DNA from: Lactobacillus kitasatonis DSM 16761 = JCM 1039
GTDB taxonomy: Bacteria; Bacillota; Bacilli; Lactobacillales; Lactobacillaceae
NCBI RefSeq assembly: GCF_000615285.1
Contig: NZ_BALU01000005.1
Span: 50,105-114,104, forward strand
Direction: 5' to 3'
Length of the DNA: 64,000 nucleotides
In this document: piece after piece, positions 17,852 to 28,382 of the stretch
Layout: every line of letters begins with the position of its first letter
Numbering within the stretch: position 1 is the first letter of the stretch
The notes under the pieces: model-generated
The model's database searches: none
Seen by the model: only the letters and a program-made list of their open reading frames with translations
Told to the model about the DNA's origin: nothing
Made by a program: the position numbers and the translations under genes

Positions 17852-19869
17852 AGGTTATCTGCTTGGAGAGCGCTACCGCATTATTGATACTTTAGGCGAA
17901 GGCGGGATGGCCAATGTTTATCTGGCTGAAGATATTATTTTGCAGCGTAAGGTTGCTGTAAAAATTTTACGCCTAGATTTGCAAAATGAGCCTCAAACTC
18001 AAGCTCGTTTTCAAAGAGAAGCATTAGCTACCAGTGAACTCAGTCATCCTAATATTGTCTCTGTTCTTGATGTAGGTACGGATCATGGACTTCCTTATAT
18101 GGTAATGGAATATGTCGACGGTCCTGATTTAAAAGAGTACATCCGTAAGAATTCTCCATTGGATTTACCTGAAGTAATTCGGATAATGGATCAAATTTTG
18201 AGTGCGGTTGCTCTGGCTCACAAGCATAATGTGATTCACCGTGACTTAAAACCACAAAATATTCTGATGGATAAAAGAGGCAATATTAAAATCGCTGATT
18301 TTGGTATTGCAGTTGCACTTAACCAAAGCTCAATTACTCAAACTAATTCGGTGATGGGGTCTGTTCATTACATGTCTCCAGAGCAAACAAGAGGTGGATT
18401 GGTTACTAAGCAATCCGACATTTATTCTCTTGGTATTATTCTTTATGAATTAATTACAGGAACTGTGCCATTTAATGGAGATACGCCTGTTTCCATTGCT
18501 CTAAAACATGCGCAAGAACCTATTCCATCTATCAGAAAGAAAGATAAAAGTGTTCCGCAGGCGTTAGAAAATGTTGTTTTAAAGGCAACCGCTAAGGATC
18601 CGCGCGATCGTTATGCTTCTGCTCAAGCAATGAAAGCAGATCTTGATAGTAGTCTTGATCCTGAAAGAAGCGATGAACCTGTCTTTGTTCCGAATCATGG
18701 AAATAGTGATGATGAAACAATAGTTTTATCAGGTTTCAAGCCGCAAAAAACAAATTCAAAAGAGCCGCAGAAAGAAGAAAAGGCGGAAGCAGAAAAAGAA
18801 CCTGCGAAAAAGAAAAAGAGTTTTTGGCAGAATGTTAAAGCTCATAAATGGTGGTGGATTTTCTCCATTATTGCTGCTGGTTTAATTATTTTCATTATGA
18901 TTTTTGCTTTAAGTGGCAATGATAATAAGCTAAGCAGGTTAATGTGCCTGACGTAACTAATATTGCGGAAAAAGCCGCAGAAGATAAGCTAGAGGCGGTC
19001 GGACTTCAAGTGGGCAGAATTATTCGTCGGCAATCTGATGATGTCAAAAAGGGTTATGTCATAGCCACAAACCCAACTGCTGGTAATTCACTTGATCAAG
19101 GGAAAACAGTTAACTTAATTGTTTCTAGCGGAACCAGCATGGGGAAAGTACCTGACGTGGTCGGTGATGACTATGATAAGGCTGCCGAAAAACTTGAAAA
19201 TCAAGGCTTTGATGTAGTCCGGGAAGATCAATTCTCTAACAAGATCCCTCAAGGCAACATTATTTCACAGAGTATTGCAGCTGGCGTAGAAGTAAAGCAA
19301 CACAAACTACAATTACTTTGGTAGTGTCTAGAGGTAGAGCTCCGCGTCACAGAAGCAATACGGTTACATTGAAAGATCTTCATAATTACTCTTTAAAGAG
19401 CGCACAAGATTATGCTAGAGAACATGGATTAACTTTGCAGATTAATCAAGAATATTCTGATGATGTCGAAAAGGGCATGATCATTTCAATGGATCCAGGT
19501 CCTGGAACCAAAGTTGATCGTGGATCAACTGTTGCAATTAGAGTTTCGCGTGGACCTAAGGAAGAAAAGGAAACTACGATAACTAAGAACTTTACTGTAA
19601 GTTACGTTGGATCGGTAACCGACGGCTCAGATAAGACTGATAATGATAAAGATGAAGATAGCTCATCCAGCAAATCAAGCGAGAATAAGGGTGATCATGT
19701 TCAGATTTATATCAAGGATGACGATCACTCATTAAGTAATATTTATCGTGATCTTTATATTAAGCGTGATATGAGCTTCTCAATTCCATTTTCAATTAAA
19801 AATGGTCCTGGACAATTAAGAGTAGTCCGCAATGGAGAAACTATCTTGAATGAAAAGGTGACTAAATAA
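17841..19869 (+). pseudogene. stk: PASTA Ser/Thr kinase, two frameshifts
   Basis: GTG 17841 follows AAGGAGG. Three frames (17841-18956, to 19324, to 19869) together encode one 676-residue PrkC/StkP-type kinase. Part 1 has the kinase domain (GEGGMANVYLAED, VAVKIL, HRDLKPQNILMD, DFGIA), an acidic/basic linker and a membrane helix at about 337-358. Parts 2 and 3 carry three extracellular PASTA repeats (VPDVTNIAEKAAEDKLEAVG, VPDVVGDDYDKAAEKLENQG, LKDLHNYSLKSAQDYAREHG) and an Ig-like tail. One base is missing near 18933 and one near 19297 (AAG CAA for AAG GCA). As written the kinase is cut off just after the membrane helix. Possible sequence errors. Confidence 0.9.
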
Positions 19870-20759
19870 ATGAAACTAGCACAAGGAACCGTTATTGGTC
19901 TAATTGCTGGTTATTATGACGTAGAAACCGCTACGGGTATCGTGAGAACGCGTGCTCGTGGCGTTTTTCGTCAAAAAAAGCAAAAACCAGCGGTAGGAGA
20001 CAGAGTAGAAATACAAATTGATGATAAAGGCATGAGCTATCTGGTTAAGATTATGCCGCGTTTAAACAGAATTGGCCGACCAGCTGTAGCCAATGTTAGC
20101 CATGTTTTGCTGGTGATTTCTGCAGTTGAGCCAGATTTCTCATTAGAATTGTTAGATCGCTTTTTGACTTTCTTTTCTTGGCAAAAAGTCAATGTAACTA
20201 TTTATTTGTCTAAAACAGATTTGCTTAATAATGATAAACTTACTGAAATAAAAAGATCTTTAGCATACTATCAAGAAATCGGCTATCCTGTCTTTACTGA
20301 TTACCATGATGTACAAGCTAAGATTCCAGAAATGATTGGCAAAGACCAAATTTGGACTCTAGCTGGGCAGTCTGGTGCAGGTAAGTCAACTTTGCTTAAT
20401 CATCTAAAAGAAGACGCTCATCAAGCTACAGGAGCCATTTCAACTAGTTTAAACCGTGGTAAGCACACTACTAGAAAAGTTGAATTATTTAAATTGGGTG
20501 AGGCTTTCTTGCAGATACGCCAGGCTTCTCTTCGATTGATTTAACGCCGATTAAACTTAATGAATTATGTAATTATTTTGTTGAGTTTAAACGTGCTAGT
20601 GTGAAATGCAAGTTTCGCGGCTGCCAACATTTGAAAGAGCCAGGCTGCGAAGTCAAGAAACTTCTTGAAGAAGGAAAAATTTTAGCTAGTCGATATGATG
20701 ATTATTTAGCAATACGAACTGAGATTAGTGAAGGTCGTATCCCTGAATATCTAAAATAA
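19870..20759 (+). pseudogene. rsgA: Ribosome small-subunit GTPase RsgA, frameshifted
   Basis: Restored length is 296 residues. The frame from 19870 encodes the OB domain and circularly permuted GTPase (LSKTDLLNN as G4, [14 protein letters not shown] as G1) and stops at 20544. The other frame continues [10 protein letters not shown] (G3) and the zinc domain with Cys-Cys-His-Cys spacing ([14 protein letters not shown]) to 20759. One G is missing near 20511: TTC TTG CAG should be TTC TTG GCA GAT. It matures the 30S subunit. Position after stk and before rpe is the standard order. Confidence 0.9.
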
Positions 20760-20770
20760 CGGAGGAAATA

Positions 20771-21421
20771 ATGCTTATTGCACCATCAATTTTAAATGCA
20801 GACAATCTAAATTTAGAAACTGATATTAAAGATGCCATTGCTGCAGGAATCAGTCGTTTCCATATTGATATTATGGATGGTCATTTCGTGCCTAATCTTT
20901 CCTTTGGTCCACAATTAGTTGAAGATTTTAAGCGCGAATTTCCGATGACAGATGCAGAAATTCATTTGATGAGTGATAATCCAGATGATCTTGTGCCAGC
21001 TTTTGTCAATGCTGGTGCAGATTTGGTTGAGCTTCACTATGAAGCTATGAGTGAAAAGAAGCTTGATTACTGGCTTGATTACTTAATTTCTAATGATGTA
21101 AAAACTTCTTTAGCAATTAATCCTGACACTCCTAGTGATGTTGTAAGTAAGTTTGCATCAAAGCTTGATCAAGTATTGGTTATGACAGTTCGTCCTGGCT
21201 TTGGTGGACAAAAATTTATTACAGACTCTGCTGAGAAGATCAAGCAAGTTCGAGAAATCGTGGGACCTGATACAGCAATTGAAGTAGATGGCGGTGTTAA
21301 TGATCAAACTATTAAGATAGCTAAAGATGCCGGTGCCGATATCTTTGTAGTAGGTTCATATTTATATAAAGATGGCGATATAGCTAATCAAGTACGTAAA
21401 TTAGAAAAAGTCATTGAATAA
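20771..21421 (+). CDS. rpe: Ribulose-phosphate 3-epimerase
   Basis: 216-residue TIM barrel with the family signatures FHIDIMDGHFVPNLSFGP (metal His, Asp), EIHLMSDNP, MTVRPGFGGQKFI and IEVDGGVN. It interconverts ribulose-5-P and xylulose-5-P. RBS CGGAGGAA. Its stop overlaps the thiN start by one base (TAATG). Confidence 0.96.
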   Translation: MLIAPSILNADNLNLETDIKDAIAAGISRFHIDIMDGHFVPNLSFGPQLVEDFKREFPMTDAEIHLMSDNPDDLVPAFVNAGADLVELHYEAMSEKKLDYWLDYLISNDVKTSLAINPDTPSDVVSKFASKLDQVLVMTVRPGFGGQKFITDSAEKIKQVREIVGPDTAIEVDGGVNDQTIKIAKDAGADIFVVGSYLYKDGDIANQVRKLEKVIE

Positions 21422-22107
21422 TGAAGGCATATGCATTATTAGGTGGACCAACTGATTTATGGCCTAAGGATATTAAAAAACAATTGCTAACTGCTAAGCA
21501 AAATGATGAATTGATCTTTGGCGTAGATCGTGGCGCACTATTTTTAAAAGAGCTGGGCATCACGCCTGATGTAGCAATTGGCGATTTTGATTCGCTACAA
21601 GCTAAAGATTTGGCGTTAATTGAAAAGAGTGTAAAAGATATTCGCTATTCTAATCCGGTTAAAGATTGGACAGACTCTGAATTAATGCTTCAAACGGTTT
21701 TTAAGGACTATCAAGCGGATAGATTAACTATCCTAGGTGCAACTGGTGGCAGAATTGATCATTCCCTGATTAATTTATTGATGCTGCTCAATCCATCAAT
21801 TAATCAATTTGCTCAAAAAGTAGAATTGCTCGATCAACAAAACAGTATTGAATTTTTTAATCCAGGGATGCACGTGATTAAGAAAAAGGAAGAATATTCC
21901 TATATTGGTTTTGCTTTGCTTTCAGCAACCAAGGATTTTAATATAACTGGCGCAAGATATGATTTGAAACATTATTCAGGCAAGTACCCGCGAGTATTTT
22001 CTTCAAATGAATTTTTGCCCAATAGTGATCATTTTAAGATCTCTTTTAAGCAGGGAATGATTGCTGCAATTTATTCTAAAGATGTAGATCGCTTTCATAA
22101 TCTTTAG
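21421..22107 (+). CDS. thiN: Thiamine pyrophosphokinase
   Basis: 228 residues. Signatures include FGVDRGALFLKELGI, AIGDFDS, KDWTDSELML and LGATGGRIDHSLINLL. It converts thiamine to thiamine diphosphate in one step. Coupled to rpe by TAATG. The rsgA-rpe-thiN order is conserved in Firmicutes. Confidence 0.94.
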   Translation: MKAYALLGGPTDLWPKDIKKQLLTAKQNDELIFGVDRGALFLKELGITPDVAIGDFDSLQAKDLALIEKSVKDIRYSNPVKDWTDSELMLQTVFKDYQADRLTILGATGGRIDHSLINLLMLLNPSINQFAQKVELLDQQNSIEFFNPGMHVIKKKEEYSYIGFALLSATKDFNITGARYDLKHYSGKYPRVFSSNEFLPNSDHFKISFKQGMIAAIYSKDVDRFHNL

Positions 22108-22152
22108 AAAAACGTGTAAAATAGGGTAAAGAAAAAGAAACTAGGAAAAACT

Positions 22153-22427
22153 ATGAAGTATACTGATTTTGAAATGGTCGTTATGAATCAAGACTTGATC
22201 GTGCTAAGAGAAATGTAGAAGACTACATGCACAAGAATCACGTTCATGTTTTTGATAAAAAGAAGCACAAGGAAGTTGCTACAATTAATAGTGCAGCAAG
22301 AAACGTTACTTACCAAGATTTAGGCTTGCCAACTAAGCTTGGTGAAATGATTACTGAATATGCTTATACACTAATCGATGAAAGAAACATTCCAGATGAT
22401 GACAAGCATCACAACATTATGAAGTAA
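22153..22427 (+). pseudogene. Small hypothetical gene, frameshifted
   Basis: Starts ATG 22153 (AGGAAAAA upstream) and in its first frame stops after 22 residues. Shifting frame near 22180 joins it to a coding stretch ending at 22427, giving a 91-residue charged protein (MKYTDFEMVV, then YESRLDRAKRNVEDYMHKNH to KHHNIMK). GTC GTT ATG would become GTC GGT TAT if one G is missing. No family recognised. It has its own terminator and sits between thiN and convergent rpmB. Confidence 0.65.
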
Positions 22428-22430
22428 AAG

Positions 22431-22462
22431 AAAAAAGGACAGCTTTAAGCTGGCCTTTTCGT
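22431..22462 (+). terminator. Intrinsic terminator
   Basis: AAAGGACAGC (22434-22443) pairs with GCTGGCCTTT (one mismatch), loop TTTAA, then T-rich. Confidence 0.75.
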
Positions 22463-22477
22463 TTACTTATTTTTATG

Positions 22478-22513
22478 CAAAAAAATAATCTATCAGATCA
22501 AAGATCCAATAGA
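22478..22513 (-). terminator. Intrinsic terminator of rpmB
   Basis: Read on the minus strand, TCTAT and GATC arms (22513-22489) form a hairpin followed by ATTTTTTT, just after the rpmB stop. Confidence 0.7.
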
Positions 22514-22526
22514 CTCTTTTTGGTTA

Positions 22527-22712
22527 TTAGGCACGAGTAACTTTACCAGACTTTAAAGCCTTGGTTGAAACCCAAACGCGCTTTGGCTTACCGTCAACAA
22601 GAATGCGAACTTTTTGAAGGTTTGGCTTCCAAGCACGACGAGTTGAGTTCAATGAGTGTGAACGTTTGTTACCGAATGTAGTCTTCTTACCTGTTACGTA
22701 ATCTTTTGCCAT
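22527..22712 (-). CDS. rpmB: 50S ribosomal protein L28
   Basis: 61 residues, starting [20 protein letters not shown] with [13 protein letters not shown] and the C-terminal [15 protein letters not shown]. No Cys pairs, so it is the zinc-free type. RBS AAAGGAGG. It runs opposite to its neighbours, as in Bacillus, where rpmB is also divergent from the asp23-like gene. A possible promoter is TTGAAT with GATAAT at 15 bases, weak. Confidence 0.97.
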   Translation of the reverse strand: MAKDYVTGKKTTFGNKRSHSLNSTRRAWKPNLQKVRILVDGKPKRVWVSTKALKSGKVTRA

Positions 22713-22807
22713 TTGCTAAACCTCCTTTATTTGTGGTGTCATACTTAATTAGATTATCATATGTTTTGGAGCAATTCAACTCTAAAAGGATTTTTTTAAC
22801 ACGTATT

Positions 22808-22836
22808 TTGTTTATTGGTTAAGTAAGTACTATGAT
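22808..22836 (+). promoter_or_regulatory. Sigma-A promoter of asp23-like/fakA
   Basis: TTGTTT (22808-22813), 17-base spacer, TATGAT (22831-22836), 44 bases before ATG 22880. Confidence 0.65.
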
Positions 22837-22879
22837 AAAATAATAAACGTATACATAGATAATGAGACGGAGGACAAAC

Positions 22880-23242
22880 ATGGCTGTTAAGATCAAGACA
22901 AAAGATGGTTTGATTGATATTTCAAACGGTGTAATTGCAACTGTTGTTGGTGGCGCAGCTACGTCTAATTATGGCGTTGTAGGAATGGCATCTAAGAATG
23001 CTATTCGCGATGGCTTTGACGGAATTCTTAACCGCGCCAACTATAAACGTGGCGTTGTCGTAAAATCAGAAAATAATGAAATTACTGTTGACGTGTACAT
23101 TATTGTTGGTTATGGACTTAAGATTTCTGAAGTAAGTAAGAATGTTCAAGACAGTGTTAAATTTAACCTTTCAAATCAATTAGGAATTAACACTAAAGCC
23201 GTTAATGTAATCGTTCAAAGCGTGAAAGTACTTGACGAATAA
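22880..23242 (+). CDS. Asp23/Gls24 family protein (YloU type)
   Basis: 120 residues from ATG 22880; the RBS CGGAGGA fits this start, not the in-frame ATG at 22862. The single Asp23 domain starts IKTKDGLIDISNGVIATVVG and ends VKFNLSNQLGINTKAVNVIVQSV. It lies upstream of fakA in nearly all Firmicutes, as YloU. The cellular role is unclear; the family is envelope associated. Confidence 0.9.
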   Translation: MAVKIKTKDGLIDISNGVIATVVGGAATSNYGVVGMASKNAIRDGFDGILNRANYKRGVVVKSENNEITVDVYIIVGYGLKISEVSKNVQDSVKFNLSNQLGINTKAVNVIVQSVKVLDE

Positions 23243-23263
23243 CGTAAGCGGAGGTTTTAAATA

Positions 23264-24925
23264 GTGGTTTTAAATGAAATAGATAGTAAGCAATTTAGAG
23301 ATATGGTGCGTGTTGCCACCCACAGAATTGGCAAGAATGCTGAATTTGTTAACTCATTGAACGTGTTCCCAGTTCCAGATGGTGATACTGGTACCAACAT
23401 GAACTTAACTATTGAAAGTGGTGCTAGAGCCGTTTCTGAAAATCCTAGCAGCAATGTTGGTGATTTGACTGAAAGTTTAGCTAAAGGAATGTTGATGGGT
23501 GCACGTGGTAACAGTGGTGTTATTACTTCACAATTGTTCCGTGGCTTTTACAAGGCAACTCAAGGCATGAAGACTTTGACTGCTCAAGAATTAGCTAATG
23601 CTTTTTCGAACGGTGTAGCTACTGCTTATAAGGCAGTTATGAAGCCAGTTGAAGGTACCATTTTGACAGTAGCTCGTGTTGCTGCTCAAGAAGGTGCTTC
23701 TAAGGCTAATGATACTGACGATGTTATTGAAGTAATGAAGGCTGTTGTCGAAGGTGCTAAGAAGGCCCTTAAGTCAACTCCAGATTTGCTTCCAGTATTG
23801 AAGCAAGTTGGTGTTGTTGACTCCGGTGGTCAAGGACTTTTGTTCATTTATGAAGGCTTCTTAGAAGGTCTTCTTGGTGAAAACTTTGCTGATCAATATC
23901 AACCTGATGAAAATGAAATGGACGAAATGATCAATGCAATGCACCACCAATCTTCTGTACAAAGTCAATTGGCTACTCAAGATATTAAGAATGGCTACTG
24001 TACTGAAATCATGGTCGACCTTAACGCTGATGTGCCAAACAAGAAGAAGTTTGACTTGGAAGAATTCAGAAAGCACTTATCAAGCTTAGGTGATTCACTT
24101 TTGGCTGTTTCTGATGGTGAAATTGCTAAGGTTCACGTTCACACTGAACACCCTGGTGATGTCTTTAAGTACGGCAGTCAATTTGGTCAATTAGGCAAGA
24201 TCAAGATTGACAACATGCGTATTCAACACGAAAGCATTGTTGATCAAGATGAAGAACAACAAGAATCAGTAGACTTCGCTGTTATTGCCGTAGCTTCAGG
24301 TAACGGTATTAGAAAGTTGTTTGAAAGTGAAGGCGTCAACCGTATTATCTCTGGTGGTCAAACAATGAATCCATCAACTCAAGACTTCATTGATGCTATC
24401 AAGAAGTCAGGTGCTAAGAAGGCAATCGTCTTACCAAACAACGGTAATATCGTAATGGCCGCTAAGCAGGCTGCTGAAGTTAGTGATATTCCTGTAGGTA
24501 TCGTACCAAGCAAGACTATTTCACAAGGTCTTACTGCAATGCTTTCATTTAACCCAGATGCTTCTGTTGATGACAACGTTGAAGCTATGTCGGAAGATCT
24601 CGATACTGTAGTTTCAGGTGAAGTAACCCAAGCTACTCGTGATACTGAAATCGATGACGTAGAAATTCATAAGAATGATTATCTTGGTATTGTTGATGGA
24701 AATATTAAAGTTGACAATCCCGATTTAATCAAGACCACTACCAAAATGATTGAAAAGATGCTCGATGACGATTCAGAAATCATCACAATCATGTACGGTC
24801 GTGACTCAAGTGAAGAAGAAGCACAAGAAGTGGTTAGCCAACTTGAAGAAAAACATGATGATCTTGAATTTGAAATTCATGATGGTGGTCAACCAGTATA
24901 TCATTTCTTAGTATCAGTTGAATAA
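23264..24925 (+). CDS. fakA: Fatty acid kinase catalytic subunit (DAK2)
   Basis: 553 residues from GTG 23264 (GCGGAGG upstream). The N-terminal DhaL-type ATP domain has NVFPVPDGDTGTNMNLT (metal Asp residues) and GARGNSGVITSQLFRG. The middle and C-terminal DegV-like region contains HVHTEHPGDV and ends DGGQPVYHFLVSVE. With a FakB fatty-acid carrier protein it makes acyl phosphate, the substrate used by PlsX/PlsY. plsX and acpP lie just downstream. No FakB gene is in the window. Confidence 0.94.
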   Translation: MVLNEIDSKQFRDMVRVATHRIGKNAEFVNSLNVFPVPDGDTGTNMNLTIESGARAVSENPSSNVGDLTESLAKGMLMGARGNSGVITSQLFRGFYKATQGMKTLTAQELANAFSNGVATAYKAVMKPVEGTILTVARVAAQEGASKANDTDDVIEVMKAVVEGAKKALKSTPDLLPVLKQVGVVDSGGQGLLFIYEGFLEGLLGENFADQYQPDENEMDEMINAMHHQSSVQSQLATQDIKNGYCTEIMVDLNADVPNKKKFDLEEFRKHLSSLGDSLLAVSDGEIAKVHVHTEHPGDVFKYGSQFGQLGKIKIDNMRIQHESIVDQDEEQQESVDFAVIAVASGNGIRKLFESEGVNRIISGGQTMNPSTQDFIDAIKKSGAKKAIVLPNNGNIVMAAKQAAEVSDIPVGIVPSKTISQGLTAMLSFNPDASVDDNVEAMSEDLDTVVSGEVTQATRDTEIDDVEIHKNDYLGIVDGNIKVDNPDLIKTTTKMIEKMLDDDSEIITIMYGRDSSEEEAQEVVSQLEEKHDDLEFEIHDGGQPVYHFLVSVE

Positions 24926-24926
24926 A

Positions 24927-26963
24927 ATGATAGATAATGCATTATTTGCTCCGGTAACAGATTTAAAAGGCGTAGGGACAAAGACTGCAGCTGATCTAGG
25001 AAGCTTAGGCATTTATAGCATTTATGATTTACTCTTTTATTTTCCTTTTCGATATGACGAACTTCAAACTTTACCATTAGATCAAATCATGGATGGTCAA
25101 AAGGTAATGTTGAAAGGAATTGTGGCAACTGAGCCTTTTGTTAGTCGGTTTGGATATAAAAAGAGCAGATTAAGCTTCAAAATTAGAATTGACCATGATA
25201 TTGTCATGGTCAATTTTTTTAATCAACCTTGGCTAAAAAGTAAGATTGAGATCGGGCAAGAAGTTGCAATTTATGGTAAGTATAATGTTGCTCGGCAAAG
25301 TCTTTCTGCATTTAAATTTGTGGCTGCTAAAGAAAATGATAGCGGTATGGCGCCAATTTATCCTGTTAACCGACATGTTAAGCAGAAAAAGCTGGTCAGT
25401 TTAATTAATCTGGCAATTGATAGTTTTTTAGATCAGGTTCAAGATATTGTTCCTAAAGAAATTAGAGAAAAGTATCGTTTGTTGCATGATCAAGAAATTA
25501 TTCAAAAAATGCATCATCCTAAGAATGGTTGCGAAGCTGAAGTAGCTAAAAGAAGTGCAATTTTCCGTGAATTCTTTATTTTTGAATTGCAGTTAACTTT
25601 ATTAGCCAATCATGATGGTAAACAGCAAGGTTATCCTAAGAAGTACGATTTAAAGGAAATTGCTAATTTGACTAAATCATTACCATTTGAACTTTCAGAT
25701 GATCAAAAAAAGGTGGTAAATGAAATTTATGCAGATATGCATTCAGATGGTCAGATGAAAAGACTGCTTCAAGGTGATGTAGGTTCTGGTAAAACCGTTG
25801 TAGCCGTTTATGCAATTTTTGCGGCAATTACTGCAGGTTATCAAGCCGCTTTAATGGTGCCGACTGAAATTTTAGCTACGCAGCATTTTAAAAAGATTGA
25901 TGAACTGCTGCGACCACTTGGTGTAAGAGTAGCATTGCTTACAGGTAATACTAAAACACTCGAGCGGCGCGAGATTTATCGTGAGTTGACAGATGGCACG
26001 ATTAACGTTGTTATCGGTACACATGCTTTGATCCAGAAAAATGTAATTTTTAAGAAATTAGGCTTGGTTATTATCGACGAGCAACATAGATTTGGTGTTG
26101 GTCAAAGACAAGCTTTGGTTAATAAAGGTGATAATCCAGATATTTTAGCAATGACGGCGACACCAATTCCTCGAACTTTAGCTTTAACTGTTTATGGCGA
26201 TATGACAGTATCTGAAATTCACCATATGCCGGCTGGTAGAAAGCCAATCATTTCTGCCTGGAAGACAAGCAGTCAGATGAAAGATGTTTATAAATTAATG
26301 CATGAGCAGCTAGATCAAGGTTTCCAGATTTATGCTGTTACGCCATTAATTACAGAATCAGAGACCTTGGACTTAAAGAATGCTGAAGAATTGCATAAAA
26401 AACTAAGTCATGATTTTCCGGATAAAAACGTAGTTCTTTTACATGGTCAAATGGCAGGAGCTAAAAAAGATGAAATTATGTCTGTCTTTGCTAGTGGCGA
26501 GATTAATATCTTAGTAACTACCAGCGTAATTGAAGTCGGGGTTGATGTAGCTAATGCTAATATGATGGTCATTTACAACGCTGATCGTTTTGGTTTAAGC
26601 CAGTTGCACCAACTTCGAGGAAGAATTGGTCGTGGCAAGACACAGAGTTACTGTGTCTTTATTGCTGATCCTAAAACAGATTCAGGTAAGGCGAGAATGA
26701 AAATTATTGCCGAAACCAAAAATGGCTTTAAGTTAGCTGAAGAAGACCTTAAAATGCGTGGTGAAGGTGATTTATTTGGTAAAGCACAGTCTGGATTGCC
26801 AGAATTTCGTGTTGGTGATGTTGTAAACAACTACAACACGCTGGTAGTGGCACAAAAAGTGGCCCGTGAGCTTGTTAAACAAGATCCAGAATTATCTAGC
26901 CCAGAACATAATTCGTTAAAGCAAGTGTTAGAATATAAACAATTAGAGCAAAATAGAATTTAA
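24927..26963 (+). CDS. recG: ATP-dependent DNA helicase RecG
   Basis: 678 residues from ATG 24927, directly after the fakA stop; TTG 24918 is an alternative. No clear RBS, so coupling to fakA is likely. N-terminal wedge domain (LKGVGTKTAADLGSLGIYS), helicase core with LLQGDVGSGKTVVA, DEQH box IIDEQHRFGVGQRQ, MTATPIPRTLALT and QLRGRIGRGK. It remodels stalled forks and Holliday junctions. Confidence 0.97.
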   Translation: MIDNALFAPVTDLKGVGTKTAADLGSLGIYSIYDLLFYFPFRYDELQTLPLDQIMDGQKVMLKGIVATEPFVSRFGYKKSRLSFKIRIDHDIVMVNFFNQPWLKSKIEIGQEVAIYGKYNVARQSLSAFKFVAAKENDSGMAPIYPVNRHVKQKKLVSLINLAIDSFLDQVQDIVPKEIREKYRLLHDQEIIQKMHHPKNGCEAEVAKRSAIFREFFIFELQLTLLANHDGKQQGYPKKYDLKEIANLTKSLPFELSDDQKKVVNEIYADMHSDGQMKRLLQGDVGSGKTVVAVYAIFAAITAGYQAALMVPTEILATQHFKKIDELLRPLGVRVALLTGNTKTLERREIYRELTDGTINVVIGTHALIQKNVIFKKLGLVIIDEQHRFGVGQRQALVNKGDNPDILAMTATPIPRTLALTVYGDMTVSEIHHMPAGRKPIISAWKTSSQMKDVYKLMHEQLDQGFQIYAVTPLITESETLDLKNAEELHKKLSHDFPDKNVVLLHGQMAGAKKDEIMSVFASGEINILVTTSVIEVGVDVANANMMVIYNADRFGLSQLHQLRGRIGRGKTQSYCVFIADPKTDSGKARMKIIAETKNGFKLAEEDLKMRGEGDLFGKAQSGLPEFRVGDVVNNYNTLVVAQKVARELVKQDPELSSPEHNSLKQVLEYKQLEQNRI

Positions 26964-26982
26964 AAAGATGTGGTGAAAGTAT

Positions 26983-27984
26983 ATGAGAACAATTGCAATT
27001 GATGCAATGGGCGGTGAAAATGCCCCAAAAGCAATCGTCAAGGCTGTTTTAAAAGCTAAAGGCGAAATGCCTGACACTAAATTTTTACTATTTGGTGATA
27101 AAGAACAATTGCGTAAATTAATTCCAGCTGATCAGATTAATGATCAATTGGGCGTTGTACCTACAACTGAAGTTATTGCAGATGAGGATGAACCTGTTAA
27201 AGCTATCAGAAGAAAGAAAGATTCTTCAATGGTAGTTGCCGCAAATTATGTTAAAGAAGGGAAAGCAGATGCACTTCTTTCTTTAGGTAATACCGGTGCA
27301 CTTTTATCATGTGGTATTTTTATCATCGGTCGAATTAAAGGAATTGTTCGTCCAGGTTTGATGCCAACTTTGCCAGCTCAAAATAGTGACGATGGCTTTA
27401 ATATGGTTGATGTTGGTGCTAATGCTAAAAGTAAGCCAGAATATTTATTGCAATGGGCTCAAATGGCTTCTTACTATGCAGAAAAGATTCGCGGAATTGA
27501 AAATCCAAGAATCAGTCTTTTAAATAATGGTGCAGAAAGTGATAAAGGTGATGACGTTCACCAACAAGCTTATCAATTATTAAAAGACAGTTCATTGAAT
27601 TTCCAAGGCAATATTGAAGGTAATGAATTATTACTTGGCAACACCGATGTAGTAGTTACTGATGGCTTTACCGGTAATGCCGTTCTTAAAAATATTGAAG
27701 GTACTTCAAGCGTGTTATTGCATCTGCTAAAAGACAGTCTCCTAAATGGTGGCGTAATGACCAAGCTAGGTGCTTTAATGGTAAAGGGATCTTTGTCTAG
27801 TCTTAGATCTAAGTTTGATACTGCTAAATATGGTGGTGCCGTATTGCTTGGCGTAAATGCGCCAGTAGTAAAGACTCATGGACGTTCAGATGAAAGACCG
27901 ATTTACTACACTTTGAAGCAAGTTGATAAAATGATTAAAGAAAAACTTGTTGAAGATTTTAAAGACGAATTTGCTTCAAAATAG
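26983..27984 (+). CDS. plsX: Phosphate acyltransferase PlsX
   Basis: 333 residues with IAIDAMGGENAPKAIV, LSLGNTGALLSCG, NVGANAKSKPE-like VDVGANAKSKPEYL and VVTDGFTGNAVLKN. It exchanges acyl groups between ACP and phosphate at the start of phospholipid synthesis. In Bacillus fapR precedes plsX and fabD-fabG follow; all three are missing here, so plsX runs directly from recG to acpP. Confidence 0.96.
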   Translation: MRTIAIDAMGGENAPKAIVKAVLKAKGEMPDTKFLLFGDKEQLRKLIPADQINDQLGVVPTTEVIADEDEPVKAIRRKKDSSMVVAANYVKEGKADALLSLGNTGALLSCGIFIIGRIKGIVRPGLMPTLPAQNSDDGFNMVDVGANAKSKPEYLLQWAQMASYYAEKIRGIENPRISLLNNGAESDKGDDVHQQAYQLLKDSSLNFQGNIEGNELLLGNTDVVVTDGFTGNAVLKNIEGTSSVLLHLLKDSLLNGGVMTKLGALMVKGSLSSLRSKFDTAKYGGAVLLGVNAPVVKTHGRSDERPIYYTLKQVDKMIKEKLVEDFKDEFASK

Positions 27985-28017
27985 TAAAATGATTTATTAA
28001 AAAGGAGGATTATTTAT

Positions 28018-28260
28018 ATGTCAGAAGAAGAAATTTTTAATAAGATCAAAGATTTAATCGCTGATAATTTTGACGTTGATAAAGATAAGATTACTGAAAG
28101 TACTAGCTTTACCGACGATTTAGATGCTGATTCAATTGACTTGGTAGAATTCATTTTGCAACTTGAAGATGAATTTGGTTCAGAAATTCCTGACGATGAT
28201 GCTGAAAAAATTAAAACAGTTGGGGATGCAGTCTCATATATCAAGTCACACCAAGGGTAA
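28018..28260 (+). CDS. acpP: Acyl carrier protein
   Basis: 80 residues, acidic four-helix protein. The phosphopantetheine Ser is residue 39 in [12 protein letters not shown] (Ile replaces the usual Leu after Ser). Strong RBS AAAGGAGG. Located 33 bases after plsX. Confidence 0.95.
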   Translation: MSEEEIFNKIKDLIADNFDVDKDKITESTSFTDDLDADSIDLVEFILQLEDEFGSEIPDDDAEKIKTVGDAVSYIKSHQG

Positions 28261-28268
28261 TTCCTTAA

Positions 28269-28310
28269 AAAAAAAGCCGTGTCGTTATTTACATACGACC
28301 GGCTTTGTGT
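28269..28310 (+). terminator. Intrinsic terminator after acpP
   Basis: AAAGCCGTGTCGT pairs with ACGACCGGCTTT (one bulge), loop TATTTACAT; the T-rich tail is short (TGTGTTT). Confidence 0.7.
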
Positions 28311-28382
28311 TTATAATTAGAAAATAAATAGAAAAGATTAAACGGCTTTTAATGAACAAAGCCATAAATGGAGGAATGACCT

